Counted from the stretch's first letter, positions 32,290 through 41,572 are shown. The stretch is 64,000 nucleotides of DNA from Kitasatospora viridis (GCF_007829815.1 NZ_VIWT01000001.1:2937501-3001500); one strand, 5' to 3'. A program made the numbers and translations. Notes: generated from the sequence alone by a model not told the origin.

Positions 32290-33870
32290 GTGACCGGCCC
32301 CCAGTACGACGACCACGACGTCCCGCCGCCCCCGGAAGAGGAGTGGCCGGTCGCCGACGACGCCTTCGGCCCCTCCTTCCCCGAGCAGTCCTTCCCCGAC
32401 TCCCCGAGCGACCGGCTGCCCGCGGGCCGCCGGCGCCAGGACGGGGAGTTCCGCAAGGGCGGCAAGGGCGGCAAGGACGGCGAGTTCCGCAAGCGCGACC
32501 GCGACCGGGACGGCGGCCGCGACGGCGACCGCCCCGAGGGCGAGGGCTTCGAGCGGGTCCCGCCGCAGGACATCCCGGCGGAGCAGTCGGTGCTCGGCGG
32601 CATGATGCTGTCCAAGGACGCCATCGCCGACGTGGTCGAGGTGCTCAAGCCGATCGACTACTACCGCCCGGCCCACGAGCTGATCCACAGCGCGATCCTC
32701 GACCTCTACGCCCGCGGCGAGCCGGCCGACCCGATCACCGTGGCCAGCGAGCTGACCAAGCGCGGCGAGCTGAGCCGGGTCGGCGGCCCCGGCTACCTGC
32801 ACACCCTGGTCAACTCGGTGCCCACCGCGGCCAACGCCGAGTACTACGCGGAGATCGTGCACGAACGCGCGGTGCTGCGGCGGCTGGTCGAGGCCGGCAC
32901 CCGGATCGCCGGCATGGGCTACGCGGCCGAGGGCGACGTGGACGAGATCGTCAACGCCGCGCAGGCCGAGATCTACGCCGTCACCGAGCAGCGGACCAGC
33001 GAGGACTACGCCCCGCTGGCCGACATCATGGAGGGCGCGCTCGACGAGATCGAGGCGATCGGCTCCCGGCAGGGCCAGATGTCCGGCGTGCCCACCGGCT
33101 TCGCCGACCTGGACGCGCTGACCAACGGCCTGCACCCCGGTCAGATGATCGTCATCGCGGCCCGTCCCGCGATGGGCAAGTCCACCCTGGCGCTGGACTT
33201 CGCCCGGGCCTGCTCGATCCACAACAAGCTGCCCAGCGTGATCTTCTCGCTCGAAATGGGCCGCAACGAGATCGCCATGCGCCTGCTCTCCGCCGAGGCC
33301 CGGGTGGCGCTGCACCACATGCGCTCCGGCAACATGACCGACGACGACTGGACCCGGGTGGCCCGCCGGATGCCGGAGGTGACGGAGGCGCCGCTCTACA
33401 TCGACGACTCCCCCAACCTGTCGATGATGGAGATCCGGGCCAAGTGCCGCCGGCTCAAGCAGCGCAACGACCTCAAGCTGGTGGTCATCGACTACCTCCA
33501 GCTGATGCAGTCCGGCGGCTCCCGGCGGGCCGAGAGCCGCCAGCAGGAGGTCTCGGACATGTCGCGAAACCTCAAGCTGCTGGCCAAGGAGCTGGAGGTG
33601 CCGGTGATCGCGCTCTCCCAGCTGAACCGTGGCCCGGAACAGCGCACCGACAAGAAGCCGATGGTCAGCGACCTGCGCGAGTCCGGCTCGATCGAGCAGG
33701 ACGCCGACATGGTCATCCTGCTGCACCGCGAGGACGCCTACGAGAAGGAGTCCCCGCGGGCCGGCGAGGCCGACCTGATCGTCGCAAAGCACCGCAACGG
33801 CCCCACCGCGACCATCACGGTCGCCTTCCAGGGCCACTACTCGCGCTTCGTCGACATGACCCGCGACTGA
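32290..33870 (+). CDS. dnaB: Replicative DNA helicase DnaB
   Basis: Hexameric helicase of the replication fork, 526 aa. A charged, disordered extension (about 1-75) precedes the N-terminal domain (QDIPAEQSVLGGMMLSKDAI). The RecA-like domain has Walker A ARPAMGKST (about 293-301) and Walker B LVVIDYLQLM. There is no intein, although actinobacterial dnaB genes often carry one. GTG start at 32290 with a weak GGGGATG upstream. The DnaA boxes in front suggest control by DnaA. Confidence 0.95.
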   Translation: MTGPQYDDHDVPPPPEEEWPVADDAFGPSFPEQSFPDSPSDRLPAGRRRQDGEFRKGGKGGKDGEFRKRDRDRDGGRDGDRPEGEGFERVPPQDIPAEQSVLGGMMLSKDAIADVVEVLKPIDYYRPAHELIHSAILDLYARGEPADPITVASELTKRGELSRVGGPGYLHTLVNSVPTAANAEYYAEIVHERAVLRRLVEAGTRIAGMGYAAEGDVDEIVNAAQAEIYAVTEQRTSEDYAPLADIMEGALDEIEAIGSRQGQMSGVPTGFADLDALTNGLHPGQMIVIAARPAMGKSTLALDFARACSIHNKLPSVIFSLEMGRNEIAMRLLSAEARVALHHMRSGNMTDDDWTRVARRMPEVTEAPLYIDDSPNLSMMEIRAKCRRLKQRNDLKLVVIDYLQLMQSGGSRRAESRQQEVSDMSRNLKLLAKELEVPVIALSQLNRGPEQRTDKKPMVSDLRESGSIEQDADMVILLHREDAYEKESPRAGEADLIVAKHRNGPTATITVAFQGHYSRFVDMTRD

Positions 33871-33929
33871 CGGCCGGCCGTCCGCAAACCACTCGCCGCG
33901 CCGGCCTGCCGGACCGTAGGGTCGCCGGC

Positions 33930-34307
33930 ATGACGAACGGGACGGACCAGGGGCTCAAGGCGCGGCTGCGCGCCGGTTTGACGGAGGCGATCAAGGGGCG
34001 CGACCGGGCGGCCGCGAGCGTGCTGCGGGTGGCGCTCGGGGTGCTGGAGAACGCCGAGGCGGTGCCGCGGGAGGCGGACGCCGACCGGAACCTGGCGATC
34101 GGTCAGATCCCGCTCGGGGCCGGGGCGGCGGAGGCGCCGCGCCGGGAGGTGACCGGGGCCGAGCAGCTCGCGCTGCTGGCCGCCGAGGTGGCCGACCGGG
34201 AGGCCGCCGCCGAGCAGTACCGGGCGGCGGGCCGGGAGGACCGGGCGGAGCGGCTGGCCGCCGAGGCCCGGCTGCTGGCCGGCTACCTCGGCGCGCAGCC
34301 GAACTGA
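33930..34307 (+). CDS. GatB/YqeY domain protein
   Basis: A 125-residue protein similar to YqeY, beginning LKARLRAGLTEAIKGRDRAAASVLRVALG. The helical YqeY domain is related to the tRNA-binding tail of GatB; its own role is unclear. There is no ribosome binding site, but TAGGGT (33917-33922) lies 7 nt before the ATG, which suggests leaderless expression. 59 bp after dnaB. Confidence 0.75.
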   Translation: MTNGTDQGLKARLRAGLTEAIKGRDRAAASVLRVALGVLENAEAVPREADADRNLAIGQIPLGAGAAEAPRREVTGAEQLALLAAEVADREAAAEQYRAAGREDRAERLAAEARLLAGYLGAQPN

Positions 34308-34333
34308 CGGGTGGTCGGCAGGTCCGGAGGGGC

Positions 34334-34657
34334 TCAGTGCGCGAGCGAGTCCGCGCCCAGGTAGCCCTCCGGCACGCCGCCGACCAGCAGCACGTCGCCC
34401 ACCGAGTGCTCGGTGCGCAGCGGCAGGATCTCCTGGTAGGCGGGCGAGTCGTACCAGGCCCGGGCCTGCTCCAGGTCCGGGAACCCGATGATGATCAGAT
34501 CGCCGTCCCACTGGCCCTCGCGCAGCTCCACCGGGTTGCCGTGCACCAGGAACCGGCCGCCGTACGGGGCCAGGGTGGCGTCTATGCGCTCCAGGTACTC
34601 GATGATCTGCGGGCCGAAGTCCACCGAGTGCAGGTTGCCGATGGCGTAGGCGGTCAT
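34334..34657 (-). CDS. DUF1330 family protein
   Basis: A 107-residue dimeric alpha-beta-barrel-like protein of the DUF1330 family (YLERIDATLAPYGGRFLVHG; LIIIGFPDLEQARAWYDSPAYQ is the signature). The family function is not established. ATG with AGGTCCTC-type upstream sequence on the minus strand. It lies between convergent YqeY and a divergent HAD-fusion gene. Confidence 0.82.
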   Translation of the reverse strand: MTAYAIGNLHSVDFGPQIIEYLERIDATLAPYGGRFLVHGNPVELREGQWDGDLIIIGFPDLEQARAWYDSPAYQEILPLRTEHSVGDVLLVGGVPEGYLGADSLAH

Positions 34658-34752
34658 GAGGTCCTCCAGGTGGTCGCGTCGTCGGGAACGACGGTAGGCG
34701 GGGCCGGGGGCCAGGGAATCGGTCGGCCGTAGGTACTGGCTAGCCTGACCGA

Positions 34753-36000
34753 ATGACCAAGATCGAACTGGTGATTTTCGACTGCGACGGCGTGCTGGTG
34801 GACAGCGAACCGATCGCGGTGCGGGCGACGGTGGCCCTGGGGGCGGAGCTCGGCTGGCCGCTGACCGCGGCGGAGGTGGTGGACCGGTTCGTCGGCCGGT
34901 CCACCACCTCGATCGGCGAGCAGGTGGCCGAGCGGCTCGGCCCGGCGGCCGTGGTGCCGTGGCGGGAGCGGTTCGAGGAGCTGCACCGGATCGCGGTGGA
35001 CGCCGAACTGGCCGAGGTGGACGGGCTGTCCGAGGCGCTGGCCGGGCTCCGGCTGCCGAGCTGCGTGGCCTCCAGCGGCAGTCACGAGAAGATGCGGCAC
35101 ACCCTGGGCCGCACCGGGCTGTACGACTACTTCGCCGGTCGGATCTTCAGCGCCTCCGAGGTGCGGCACGGCAAGCCCGCGCCCGACCTCTTCCTGCACG
35201 CCGCGGAGCGGATGGGCGTGCCGCCGCAGGCCTGCGTGGTGGTCGAGGACAGCAAGTACGGCGTGCGGGCGGCCCGGGCGGCCGGCATGCGGGTGCTCGG
35301 GTACGCCGGCGGGGTGACTCCGGCCGAGTGGCTGGTGGCGGAGGGCGCCGAGGTGTTCACGGACATGCGCGAGCTGCCCGCGCTGCTGGCCGCGCTGGGC
35401 GGGGAGGCTGACGGTCCGTCGGGCACCGTCGGCTACGCGGCGGAGGCCGACCGGCTGCTGGAGCAGTACGAGGAGCTGGACTTCGAGCAGGTGCACGGCC
35501 GGCTGCTGCACCTGCTGCCGCCGGCCCCGGCCCGGGTGCTGGACCTCGGTGCGGGCACCGGCCGGGACGCCGCCGGGCTGGCCGCCCGCGGCTACCGGGT
35601 GACCGCCGTCGAGCCGGTGGCCGAGCTGCGCGAGCCGGGACGGAGGTTGCACGCGGCGGCGGCGATCGACTGGACCGACGCGGCCCTGCCGGAACTGCCC
35701 GGGCTGGCCGGGGAGTACGACCTGGTGCTGGCCACCGCCGTCTGGATGCACCTGGCCCCGGCCGAGCGGGCCCGGGCCTTCGCGCGGGTGCTGGAGCTGC
35801 TGGCGCCCGGTGCCACCCTGCTGCTGACCCTGCGGCACGGTCCGGTGCCGCCCGGGCGGCGGATGTTCGAGGTCCCGGACCAGGAGTTGCTGGACCAGGC
35901 GGCGGCCGCCGGCCTGCGACCGGCGCACCGGGGGGAGCGGGCCGACCTGCACGGTCGGACCGGGGTGCGGTGGAGCGAGTTGGGGTTCGTGCGGGACTGA
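34753..36000 (+). CDS. HAD hydrolase fused to a SAM-dependent methyltransferase
   Basis: A 415-residue protein with two enzyme modules in one frame. Residues 1-216 form a beta-phosphoglucomutase-type HAD phosphatase: nucleophile motif DCDGVLVD (10-17), Ser/Thr motif SSGS (107-110), Lys KPAPD (141-145) and VVEDS. Residues about 226-415 form a class I methyltransferase with motif I LDLGAGTG (263-270), VTAVEP and a conserved TAVWMHL segment. The junction (residue 220) coincides with a GACGGTCCGTC palindrome. The start is ATG 34753 with TAGCCT 6 nt upstream, so it is probably leaderless. I know of no such fusion; substrates unknown. Confidence 0.82.
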   Translation: MTKIELVIFDCDGVLVDSEPIAVRATVALGAELGWPLTAAEVVDRFVGRSTTSIGEQVAERLGPAAVVPWRERFEELHRIAVDAELAEVDGLSEALAGLRLPSCVASSGSHEKMRHTLGRTGLYDYFAGRIFSASEVRHGKPAPDLFLHAAERMGVPPQACVVVEDSKYGVRAARAAGMRVLGYAGGVTPAEWLVAEGAEVFTDMRELPALLAALGGEADGPSGTVGYAAEADRLLEQYEELDFEQVHGRLLHLLPPAPARVLDLGAGTGRDAAGLAARGYRVTAVEPVAELREPGRRLHAAAAIDWTDAALPELPGLAGEYDLVLATAVWMHLAPAERARAFARVLELLAPGATLLLTLRHGPVPPGRRMFEVPDQELLDQAAAAGLRPAHRGERADLHGRTGVRWSELGFVRD

Positions 36001-36033
36001 CTCCTCGTCAGGAGCAGCCGGGCGGTGCGCCGG

Positions 36034-36432
36034 TCAGCAGGGGCCGTCGGGCGCTCTCGCGGGCAGGTGCGCGGCGGCCCAGCAGCGCAGTTCCTCCAGG
36101 GCCGGGCCGAGTGCCCGGCCCGCCTCCGTCAGCCGGTAGCTGACGCGCAGCGGCGGACCCTCGTCCACCTCGCGCAGCACCAGTCCGGCCTCGGCCAGCT
36201 CGGAGAGCCGGTCAGACAGCATCCGCTCGCTGATCCCGGGGATGGCCCGGCGCAGGTCGGCGAAGTAGGCGGAGCGCTGGTTGAGCACGGCCACGACCAG
36301 CCCCGACCAGCGCTTCCCGAGCAGGGCGAAGACCCGGGTCAGCCCGGCGTCGACGCTGCCGCAGGGGTCACCCGCGCAGCCGCCCGCCGTCGTGCTCCCG
36401 GTCGCCGTTCGTGAGCCCACCGCCTCAGCCAT
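36034..36432 (-). CDS. HxlR family transcriptional regulator
   Basis: A 132-residue winged-helix protein of the HxlR type (FALLGKRWSGLVVAVLNQ; FADLRRAIPGISERMLSDRL), with two cysteines in the N-terminal extension (AGGCAGDPCG) that might be redox-active. It is divergent from the azoreductase gene, the common arrangement where an HxlR protein controls a quinone/azo reductase in response to electrophiles (inference). Confidence 0.88.
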   Translation of the reverse strand: MAEAVGSRTATGSTTAGGCAGDPCGSVDAGLTRVFALLGKRWSGLVVAVLNQRSAYFADLRRAIPGISERMLSDRLSELAEAGLVLREVDEGPPLRVSYRLTEAGRALGPALEELRCWAAAHLPARAPDGPC

Positions 36433-36455
36433 GCGGCCAAGGGTACCGGCGGCTA

Positions 36456-36484
36456 GTGACTAAAGAAAAGTAAGCTGCTACGTT
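36456..36484 (+). promoter_or_regulatory. Putative azoR promoter/operator
   Basis: GTGACT (36456-36461), 17-bp spacer and TACGTT (36479-36484). The spacer is strikingly AT-rich (AAAGAAAAGTAAG) and could hold the HxlR operator. Predicted leader about 48 nt. Confidence 0.45.
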
Positions 36485-36538
36485 ATTGGCATCTGCAGAG
36501 GAAAAGGCAGCTGCTTTCAGAACGTATGGAGGTTCACC

Positions 36539-37189
36539 ATGGCCACGCTGCTGCACATCGACTCCTCGGCGCTGCCCGGGAACTCGGTCTCCCGCGAACT
36601 CACCGCCGCCTTCGCCGCGGAGTGGCGGGCCGCCCACCCCGAGGGCACCGTGATCCACCGCGACCTCGCCGCCGCCCCGGTGCCGCACCTGGGCGAGGCG
36701 GCGATCCTGGCCGCCTTCGTCCCGGCCGACCAGCGCACCGCCGAGCAGCAGGCCGCGTTCGCGCTGCGTGAGGAACTGCTCACCGAGCTGGAGCAGGCCG
36801 ACGCCGTGGTGATCGGCACCCCGATGTACAACTTCTCGGTCCCGTCCGCGCTGAAGGCCTGGATCGACCACGTGGTGGTCGCCGGCCGCACCCTCGGCGG
36901 CGCGGCCACGGTGGCCGGCAAGCCGGTCACCGTGCTGGCCGCGCGCGGCGGCGGCTACGGCCCGGGCAGCCCGCGCGAGGAGTTCGAGTTCACCACCACG
37001 TACCTGGAGAAGGCGCTCACCGGCCTGCTCGGCGTGACCGTGGACACGGTGGCCACCGAGTTCACCCTGGCCCGGATCAACCCCGCGATGGCCGAGTTCA
37101 TCGACACCGCCGACGAGCTCAAGGCGCAGGCCCTCAAGGAGTCCGCCCTGAAGGGCCGGGCCGCCGCGGAGGCCGCGACCGCCGCCTGA
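36539..37189 (+). CDS. azoR: FMN-dependent NADH-azoreductase / quinone reductase
   Basis: A 216-residue flavodoxin-fold enzyme: HIDSSALPGNSVSREL at the N-terminus binds the FMN phosphate, and PMYNFSVPSALKAWID is the family signature. It reduces quinones and azo compounds by two electrons with NADH. The ATG at 36539 is preceded by ATGGAGGTTC. Divergent from and probably regulated by the HxlR protein. Confidence 0.93.
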   Translation: MATLLHIDSSALPGNSVSRELTAAFAAEWRAAHPEGTVIHRDLAAAPVPHLGEAAILAAFVPADQRTAEQQAAFALREELLTELEQADAVVIGTPMYNFSVPSALKAWIDHVVVAGRTLGGAATVAGKPVTVLAARGGGYGPGSPREEFEFTTTYLEKALTGLLGVTVDTVATEFTLARINPAMAEFIDTADELKAQALKESALKGRAAAEAATAA

Positions 37190-37341
37190 CCGGCGGCGGA
37201 CTGACGCGGCGTCGGCTGACCGGACCTCGACTGACGGTCCGTCGCCCGGCCGGCTCACCCGGGCGGGTGCGCCCGCCGGGCAGCGGCACCCGGCGGCTCC
37301 CATGCTGGGGGCGACGACCAGCCGCCGACCAGGGAGCCGCC

Positions 37342-38262
37342 GTGACGACGACGCCGCCGTCCGAACCGTCCACCGGGGAGCCCGCCGAGCGGGGCGGGCG
37401 CCGGGTGTCCCCCCGGCCGGAGGCCGGGGGAGGTTCGAGCGCGGCGCCGCCGCCCGGGCCCCCGCTGCGGATCGAGGTGTTCACCGGCCCCGAGTCGGCG
37501 CTCTTCGCCACCTCCAGCCTGGTGCACGGGGTCCGGGACGCGGTCCTGGTGGACGCCCAGCTGACCCGCGGCGCCGGCCGGGAACTCGCCGAGTGGATCG
37601 CCGGCAAGGACCGCAACCTGCTCGCCGTGGTGGTCACCCACCAGCACCCCGACCACTGGTTCGGCGTCGAGGAGGTGCTGCGGCTCTTCCCGGACGCCGC
37701 GGTGCTGGCCGCCCCGCCGGTGGTGGCCGCGATCGAGCGCACCGCGGTGGCCAAGGTGGCCGAGTGGCGCCCGGTGCTGGGCGACGACATCCCCGAGCAC
37801 CCCGTGCGGCCCCGGCCGCTGCGCCCGCTGCCGCTGATGATCGACCGTCAGCTGATCCGGGTGCTGGTGCTCGGCCAGGCGGACTGCGCCGACTCCACCG
37901 TGGTGCACGTGCCCGGCTCGCGCACCGTGATCGCCGGGGACTTCGTGGGCAACGGCACCCACCTGTGGACCGCCGAGACCACCCCCGCCGACCGCGAGGC
38001 CTGGCTGGCCAATCTGGACCGGATCGCCGCCCTCGCCCCCGAGCGGCTGATCGCCGGCCACCGGGCGCCCGGGCAGGGCGACGACCCGGCCCGGGTGCTC
38101 GGCTTCACCCGGGCCTACCTGCGCGACTTCGACCAGCTGCTCGCCGAGCACCCCGACGACCCCGAGGCGCTGGTCGCCGCCATGGCCGAGGAGTACGGCG
38201 AGCTCACCCTGCCGACCTTCCTCACCCTGGGCGCGGAGGCGAACACCTGGCCGGCCGACTGA
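37342..38262 (+). CDS. Metallo-beta-lactamase fold hydrolase
   Basis: A 306-residue protein with a disordered first 40 residues and the metal motif HxHxDH (H100, H102, D104, H105), then a downstream Asp in IAGDFV and a His in IAGHRAP. Zinc- or iron-dependent hydrolase of unknown substrate. GTG start at 37342 with AGGGAG upstream; a longer frame to 37267 lacks a start signal. It precedes mobA by 37 bp on the same strand. Confidence 0.85.
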   Translation: MTTTPPSEPSTGEPAERGGRRVSPRPEAGGGSSAAPPPGPPLRIEVFTGPESALFATSSLVHGVRDAVLVDAQLTRGAGRELAEWIAGKDRNLLAVVVTHQHPDHWFGVEEVLRLFPDAAVLAAPPVVAAIERTAVAKVAEWRPVLGDDIPEHPVRPRPLRPLPLMIDRQLIRVLVLGQADCADSTVVHVPGSRTVIAGDFVGNGTHLWTAETTPADREAWLANLDRIAALAPERLIAGHRAPGQGDDPARVLGFTRAYLRDFDQLLAEHPDDPEALVAAMAEEYGELTLPTFLTLGAEANTWPAD

Positions 38263-38299
38263 CCGCCGCGGCCGCCCGCCCGCCCCGGATACTGGGCGC

Positions 38300-38914
38300 A
38301 TGACGACAGCGGAACCGCGCTACGACGCGATGGTGCTCGCCGGCGGAGCGGCCCGGCGCCTCGGCGGGGCCGACAAGCCCCGGCTGGCGGTGGGCGGGCG
38401 CTCGCTGCTGGACCGGGTGCTGGCGGCCTGTCAGGGCGCCGAGCGGGTCGTCGTGGTCGGCCCCGGCTCCGGCGGCGGCGTGCGCTGGACCAGGGAGCGC
38501 CCGCCCGGCGGCGGGCCGGTGGCCGCCGTCGCGGCCGGACTGGCCGAGCTCGCCCACCCGGTCGATCCGGCCGGTGCGCCCGTCCTGCTGCTGCTCGCCG
38601 CCGACCTGCCGTTCCTCACCCCCGGCACGGTCGGACGACTGGCCGCCGCCGTCACCGGCGAGGTCGAGGCCGCGGTGCTGGTCGACGCCGGGGGCCGGGA
38701 CCAGCCGCTGCTCGCCGCCTACCGCACCGCCGCGCTGCGCGCCGCGCTGGCCGGGCTCGGCGACCCGGCCGGCCGGCCGCTGCGCCGACTGGTCGGGGGG
38801 CTGCGCACGGTGCGGCTGCCCGACACCGAGGACGCGGCCGCCGACTGCGACACCTGGGCCCAGCTGGCCGCCGCCCGCCGCCGGGACCTCACCGACCGTT
38901 CCGCCGCCGGGTGA
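38300..38914 (+). CDS. mobA: Molybdenum cofactor guanylyltransferase MobA-like
   Basis: A 204-residue nucleotidyltransferase with the MobA signature LAGGAARRLGGADKP (residues about 13-27) and the catalytic Asp region AADLPFLTPG. It should attach GMP to molybdopterin. A -10-like GATACT lies 6 nt before the ATG with no ribosome binding site, so it may be leaderless. First of a small molybdenum-cofactor group with the DUF6457 gene and moeA. Confidence 0.87.
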   Translation: MTTAEPRYDAMVLAGGAARRLGGADKPRLAVGGRSLLDRVLAACQGAERVVVVGPGSGGGVRWTRERPPGGGPVAAVAAGLAELAHPVDPAGAPVLLLLAADLPFLTPGTVGRLAAAVTGEVEAAVLVDAGGRDQPLLAAYRTAALRAALAGLGDPAGRPLRRLVGGLRTVRLPDTEDAAADCDTWAQLAAARRRDLTDRSAAG

Positions 38915-38983
38915 GCGAAACGACTCGGCCCGCTCACACCCGGAGCAGCGCGCCGTAGCCCGGATCGGGCAGCATGGTGGCCC

Positions 38984-39244
38984 ATGGGACGCACGTTGGA
39001 CGACTGGATGGCCGAGGCCGCCGCCGAGCTGGGCATCGACCCCGCGGTGGACACCAAGCAGCTGCTGGACCTGGCCCGGGTGGTGGTGCACGGGGTGGAC
39101 CGGCCGGCCGCGCCGCTGACCGCCTTCCTGCTCGGCTGGGCCGCCGCCACCCAGGGCGGTGACGCCGCCGCGGTGACCCGGGCCGCCGAGCGGATCGCCG
39201 CGCTCGCCGAGCGCTGGGCGGCGGAGCCGACGGAGCCGGCATGA
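38984..39244 (+). CDS. DUF6457 family small protein
   Basis: An 86-residue acidic helical protein (TLDDWMAEAAAELGI; FLLGWAAATQGG), matching DUF6457, which occurs with molybdenum-cofactor genes in actinobacteria. The role is unknown. Its stop overlaps the moeA start (ATGA), so translational coupling links it to MoeA. Confidence 0.82.
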   Translation: MGRTLDDWMAEAAAELGIDPAVDTKQLLDLARVVVHGVDRPAAPLTAFLLGWAAATQGGDAAAVTRAAERIAALAERWAAEPTEPA

Positions 39245-40452
39245 CGGCGGCGGCACCCACCGTGCCCGCCGCGCACACCACCGTCCCCTGGCCGCAGGCC
39301 CGCCGGGCGGCCCGCCGGGCCGGCGCCCGGACCGGGCGGCCCACCGCCGAGCTGCCGCTGGCCGAGGCGCTCGGCCGCACCCTGGCCGAGCCGCTGACCG
39401 CGCTCACCGACCTGCCCGCCTTCGACACCGCCGCGATGGACGGCTGGGCGGTCGCCGGGCCAGGCCCGTGGCGGCTGGCCGGCCGGGTGCTGGCCGGCCG
39501 CACCCCGCCGCCGCTGGCCGACGGCTGGGCCACCGGCATCGCCACCGGCGCCCAGCTGCCGCCCGGCGCCACCGCCGTGCTGCGCCGCGAGCACGGCGAG
39601 GCGCGCGGCGAGGTGCTCCGCGCCCTCGGCGACCCCGGGCCCGGGCAGGACGTGCGCCCGCGCGGCCAGGAGTGCCGCCGCGGCGAGCAGCTGCTGCCGG
39701 CCGGCAGCGCGGTCGGTCCCGCGGTGCTCGGACTGGCCGCCGCCTGCGGCTACGACCGGCTGACGGTCCGTCGGCGGCCCACGGCCGAGCTGCTGGTGCT
39801 CGGCGACGAGCTGTGCGGATCCGGCCTGCCCGGCCCCGGCCGGGTGCGGGACGCGCTCGGCCCGCTGCTGGAGCCCTGGCTGACCGCGGCCGGCGCCGAA
39901 CTGCTCGGCCGCCGGGCGGTGCGGGACGACTTCGGGCTGCTCCGGGACGCGCTGCTGGGCTCCACCGCCGAGGTGGTGGTCACCACCGGCGCCACCGCCG
40001 CCGGCCCGGTCGACTTCCTGCACGCCGCGCTGGCCGAGACCGGCGCCCGGCTGCTGGTGGACGGCGTGGCGGTGCGGCCCGGGCACCCGATGCTGCTCGC
40101 CGAGCTGCCGCCGAGCACCCCCGGCGGCCCGGCCCGGCACCTGGTCGGCCTGCCGGGCAACCCGCTGGCCGCCGTGGCCGGCACGGTCACCCTGGCGCTG
40201 CCGCTGCTGGACGCGCTGAGCGGCCGTCAGCCGTCCCCGGGCCGGTACGCCCGGACGGCCGGCGACCTGCCCGGCCACCCGACGCAGACCCGGCTGCTCC
40301 CGGTGCGGCTGACCGAGGACGGTCCGCTGCCGCTCGCCTTCGACGGGCCGGCCATGCTGCGCGGCCTGGCGCTGGCCGAGGCGCTAGCGGTGATCCCGCC
40401 GGGCGGGCTGCCCGCCCGGTCCCGGATCGAGCTGCTGCCGGTGCCGGCCTGA
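39241..40452 (+). CDS. moeA: Molybdopterin molybdenumtransferase MoeA
   Basis: A 403-residue enzyme that inserts molybdate into adenylated molybdopterin. It has the MoeA N-terminal motif LPAFDTAAMDGWAV, the MogA-like fold with TTGATAAGPVDF, and LPGNPLAAVAG near the C-terminal domain. It overlaps the DUF6457 gene by 4 bases. Together with MobA this predicts a Mo-bis-MGD or MCD enzyme somewhere in the genome. Confidence 0.92.
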   Translation: MTAAAPTVPAAHTTVPWPQARRAARRAGARTGRPTAELPLAEALGRTLAEPLTALTDLPAFDTAAMDGWAVAGPGPWRLAGRVLAGRTPPPLADGWATGIATGAQLPPGATAVLRREHGEARGEVLRALGDPGPGQDVRPRGQECRRGEQLLPAGSAVGPAVLGLAAACGYDRLTVRRRPTAELLVLGDELCGSGLPGPGRVRDALGPLLEPWLTAAGAELLGRRAVRDDFGLLRDALLGSTAEVVVTTGATAAGPVDFLHAALAETGARLLVDGVAVRPGHPMLLAELPPSTPGGPARHLVGLPGNPLAAVAGTVTLALPLLDALSGRQPSPGRYARTAGDLPGHPTQTRLLPVRLTEDGPLPLAFDGPAMLRGLALAEALAVIPPGGLPARSRIELLPVPA

Positions 40453-40546
40453 CGGTCCCGCAGGGCGTCGCCACGGGGACACGTCTGACGGCTGATCAGG
40501 CCTGATGGGCGCGCGGGCCGGCCACCGGGACCGCATGCTGGGAGGC

Positions 40547-41569
40547 ATGAGCAAGGCGGAACCAGAGAGACGGGTGGTGCTGCCGGCCCGCCCCGGCCGG
40601 CCGCCGCTGCGCCAGGTGGGGCTGCGGCTCGCGGTGGCGCTCGGGGTGCTGCTGGTCACCACGCTGATCGTCTGGGTGGACCGGAAGGGCTACCACGACA
40701 GCGCCGACGGCGTGCCCAACCTGCTGGACAGCGCCTACTACGCCACCGTCACGCTCTCCACCACCGGCTACGGCGACATCACGCCGGTCAGCGCGGGCGC
40801 GCGGTTGACCAACATCCTGGTCATCACCCCGCTGCGCGTGGTCTTCCTGATCATCCTGGTCGGCACCACCCTGGAGGTGCTGGCCGAGCGGACCCGTCAG
40901 CAGTGGCGGACCAAGCGTTGGAGGGCGGCCGTGCACGAGCACGTGGTGATCGTCGGCTACGGCACCAAGGGGCGCAGTGCGGTGCAGACCCTGCTGGGCC
41001 AGGGCCTGGCCCGGGACTCCATCGTGGTGGTGGACCCGCAGCGCCGGGTGGTCGAGCAGGCCGCGCTGGACGGGCTGGTCGGCGTGGTCGGCGACGCCAC
41101 CCGGACCGACACCCTGCTGCGCGCCGAGGTGCCCAGGGCCGGCCAGGTGGTGGTCGCGGCCGAGCGGGACGACACCGCGGTGCTGGTCACCCTGACGGTG
41201 CGCCAGCTGAACAAGGCCGCCACCGTGGTCGCCGCGGTGCGCGAGGACGAGAACGCGCCGCTGCTGCGGCAGAGCGGCGCCGACGTGGTGGTGACCAGCT
41301 CCAGCTCGGCCGGCCGGCTGCTCGGGCTCTCCATGCTCAGCCCGAACGCCGGCGCGGTGATGGAGGACCTGCTCACCTACGGGCGCGGCCTGAACGTGGT
41401 CGAACGCCCCGTCACGCACGCCGAGGCCGGCCGCTCGCCCCGGGAGTGCGCCGACCTGGTGGTGGCCGTGGTGCGCGGGCGGCGGATCCTCAACTTCGCC
41501 GACCCGGAGGCGGAGGTGCTGAACTCCACCGACCGGGTGATCACCATCCAGCGGGTGCCCGCCGCCTGA
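40547..41569 (+). CDS. Potassium channel with RCK (TrkA-N) domain
   Basis: A 340-residue MthK-like channel subunit: two transmembrane segments flank the pore loop with selectivity filter TTGYGD (about residues 72-77), and a cytoplasmic NAD-binding RCK domain (VVIVGYGTKGRS) follows. The ATG at 40547 has GGAGG only one base away, so the true signal is unclear. It follows moeA but has no evident functional link to it. Confidence 0.9.
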   Translation: MSKAEPERRVVLPARPGRPPLRQVGLRLAVALGVLLVTTLIVWVDRKGYHDSADGVPNLLDSAYYATVTLSTTGYGDITPVSAGARLTNILVITPLRVVFLIILVGTTLEVLAERTRQQWRTKRWRAAVHEHVVIVGYGTKGRSAVQTLLGQGLARDSIVVVDPQRRVVEQAALDGLVGVVGDATRTDTLLRAEVPRAGQVVVAAERDDTAVLVTLTVRQLNKAATVVAAVREDENAPLLRQSGADVVVTSSSSAGRLLGLSMLSPNAGAVMEDLLTYGRGLNVVERPVTHAEAGRSPRECADLVVAVVRGRRILNFADPEAEVLNSTDRVITIQRVPAA

Positions 41570-41572
41570 CGC

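Noticed and set aside
32290..33870. Intein in dnaB
   Set aside because: Helicase motifs are continuous and the length is normal; no splicing-domain sequence is inserted.
34710..34742. SigR-like promoter GGGAAT at 34714
   Set aside because: With an 18-bp spacer the -10 is GGC, not GTT.
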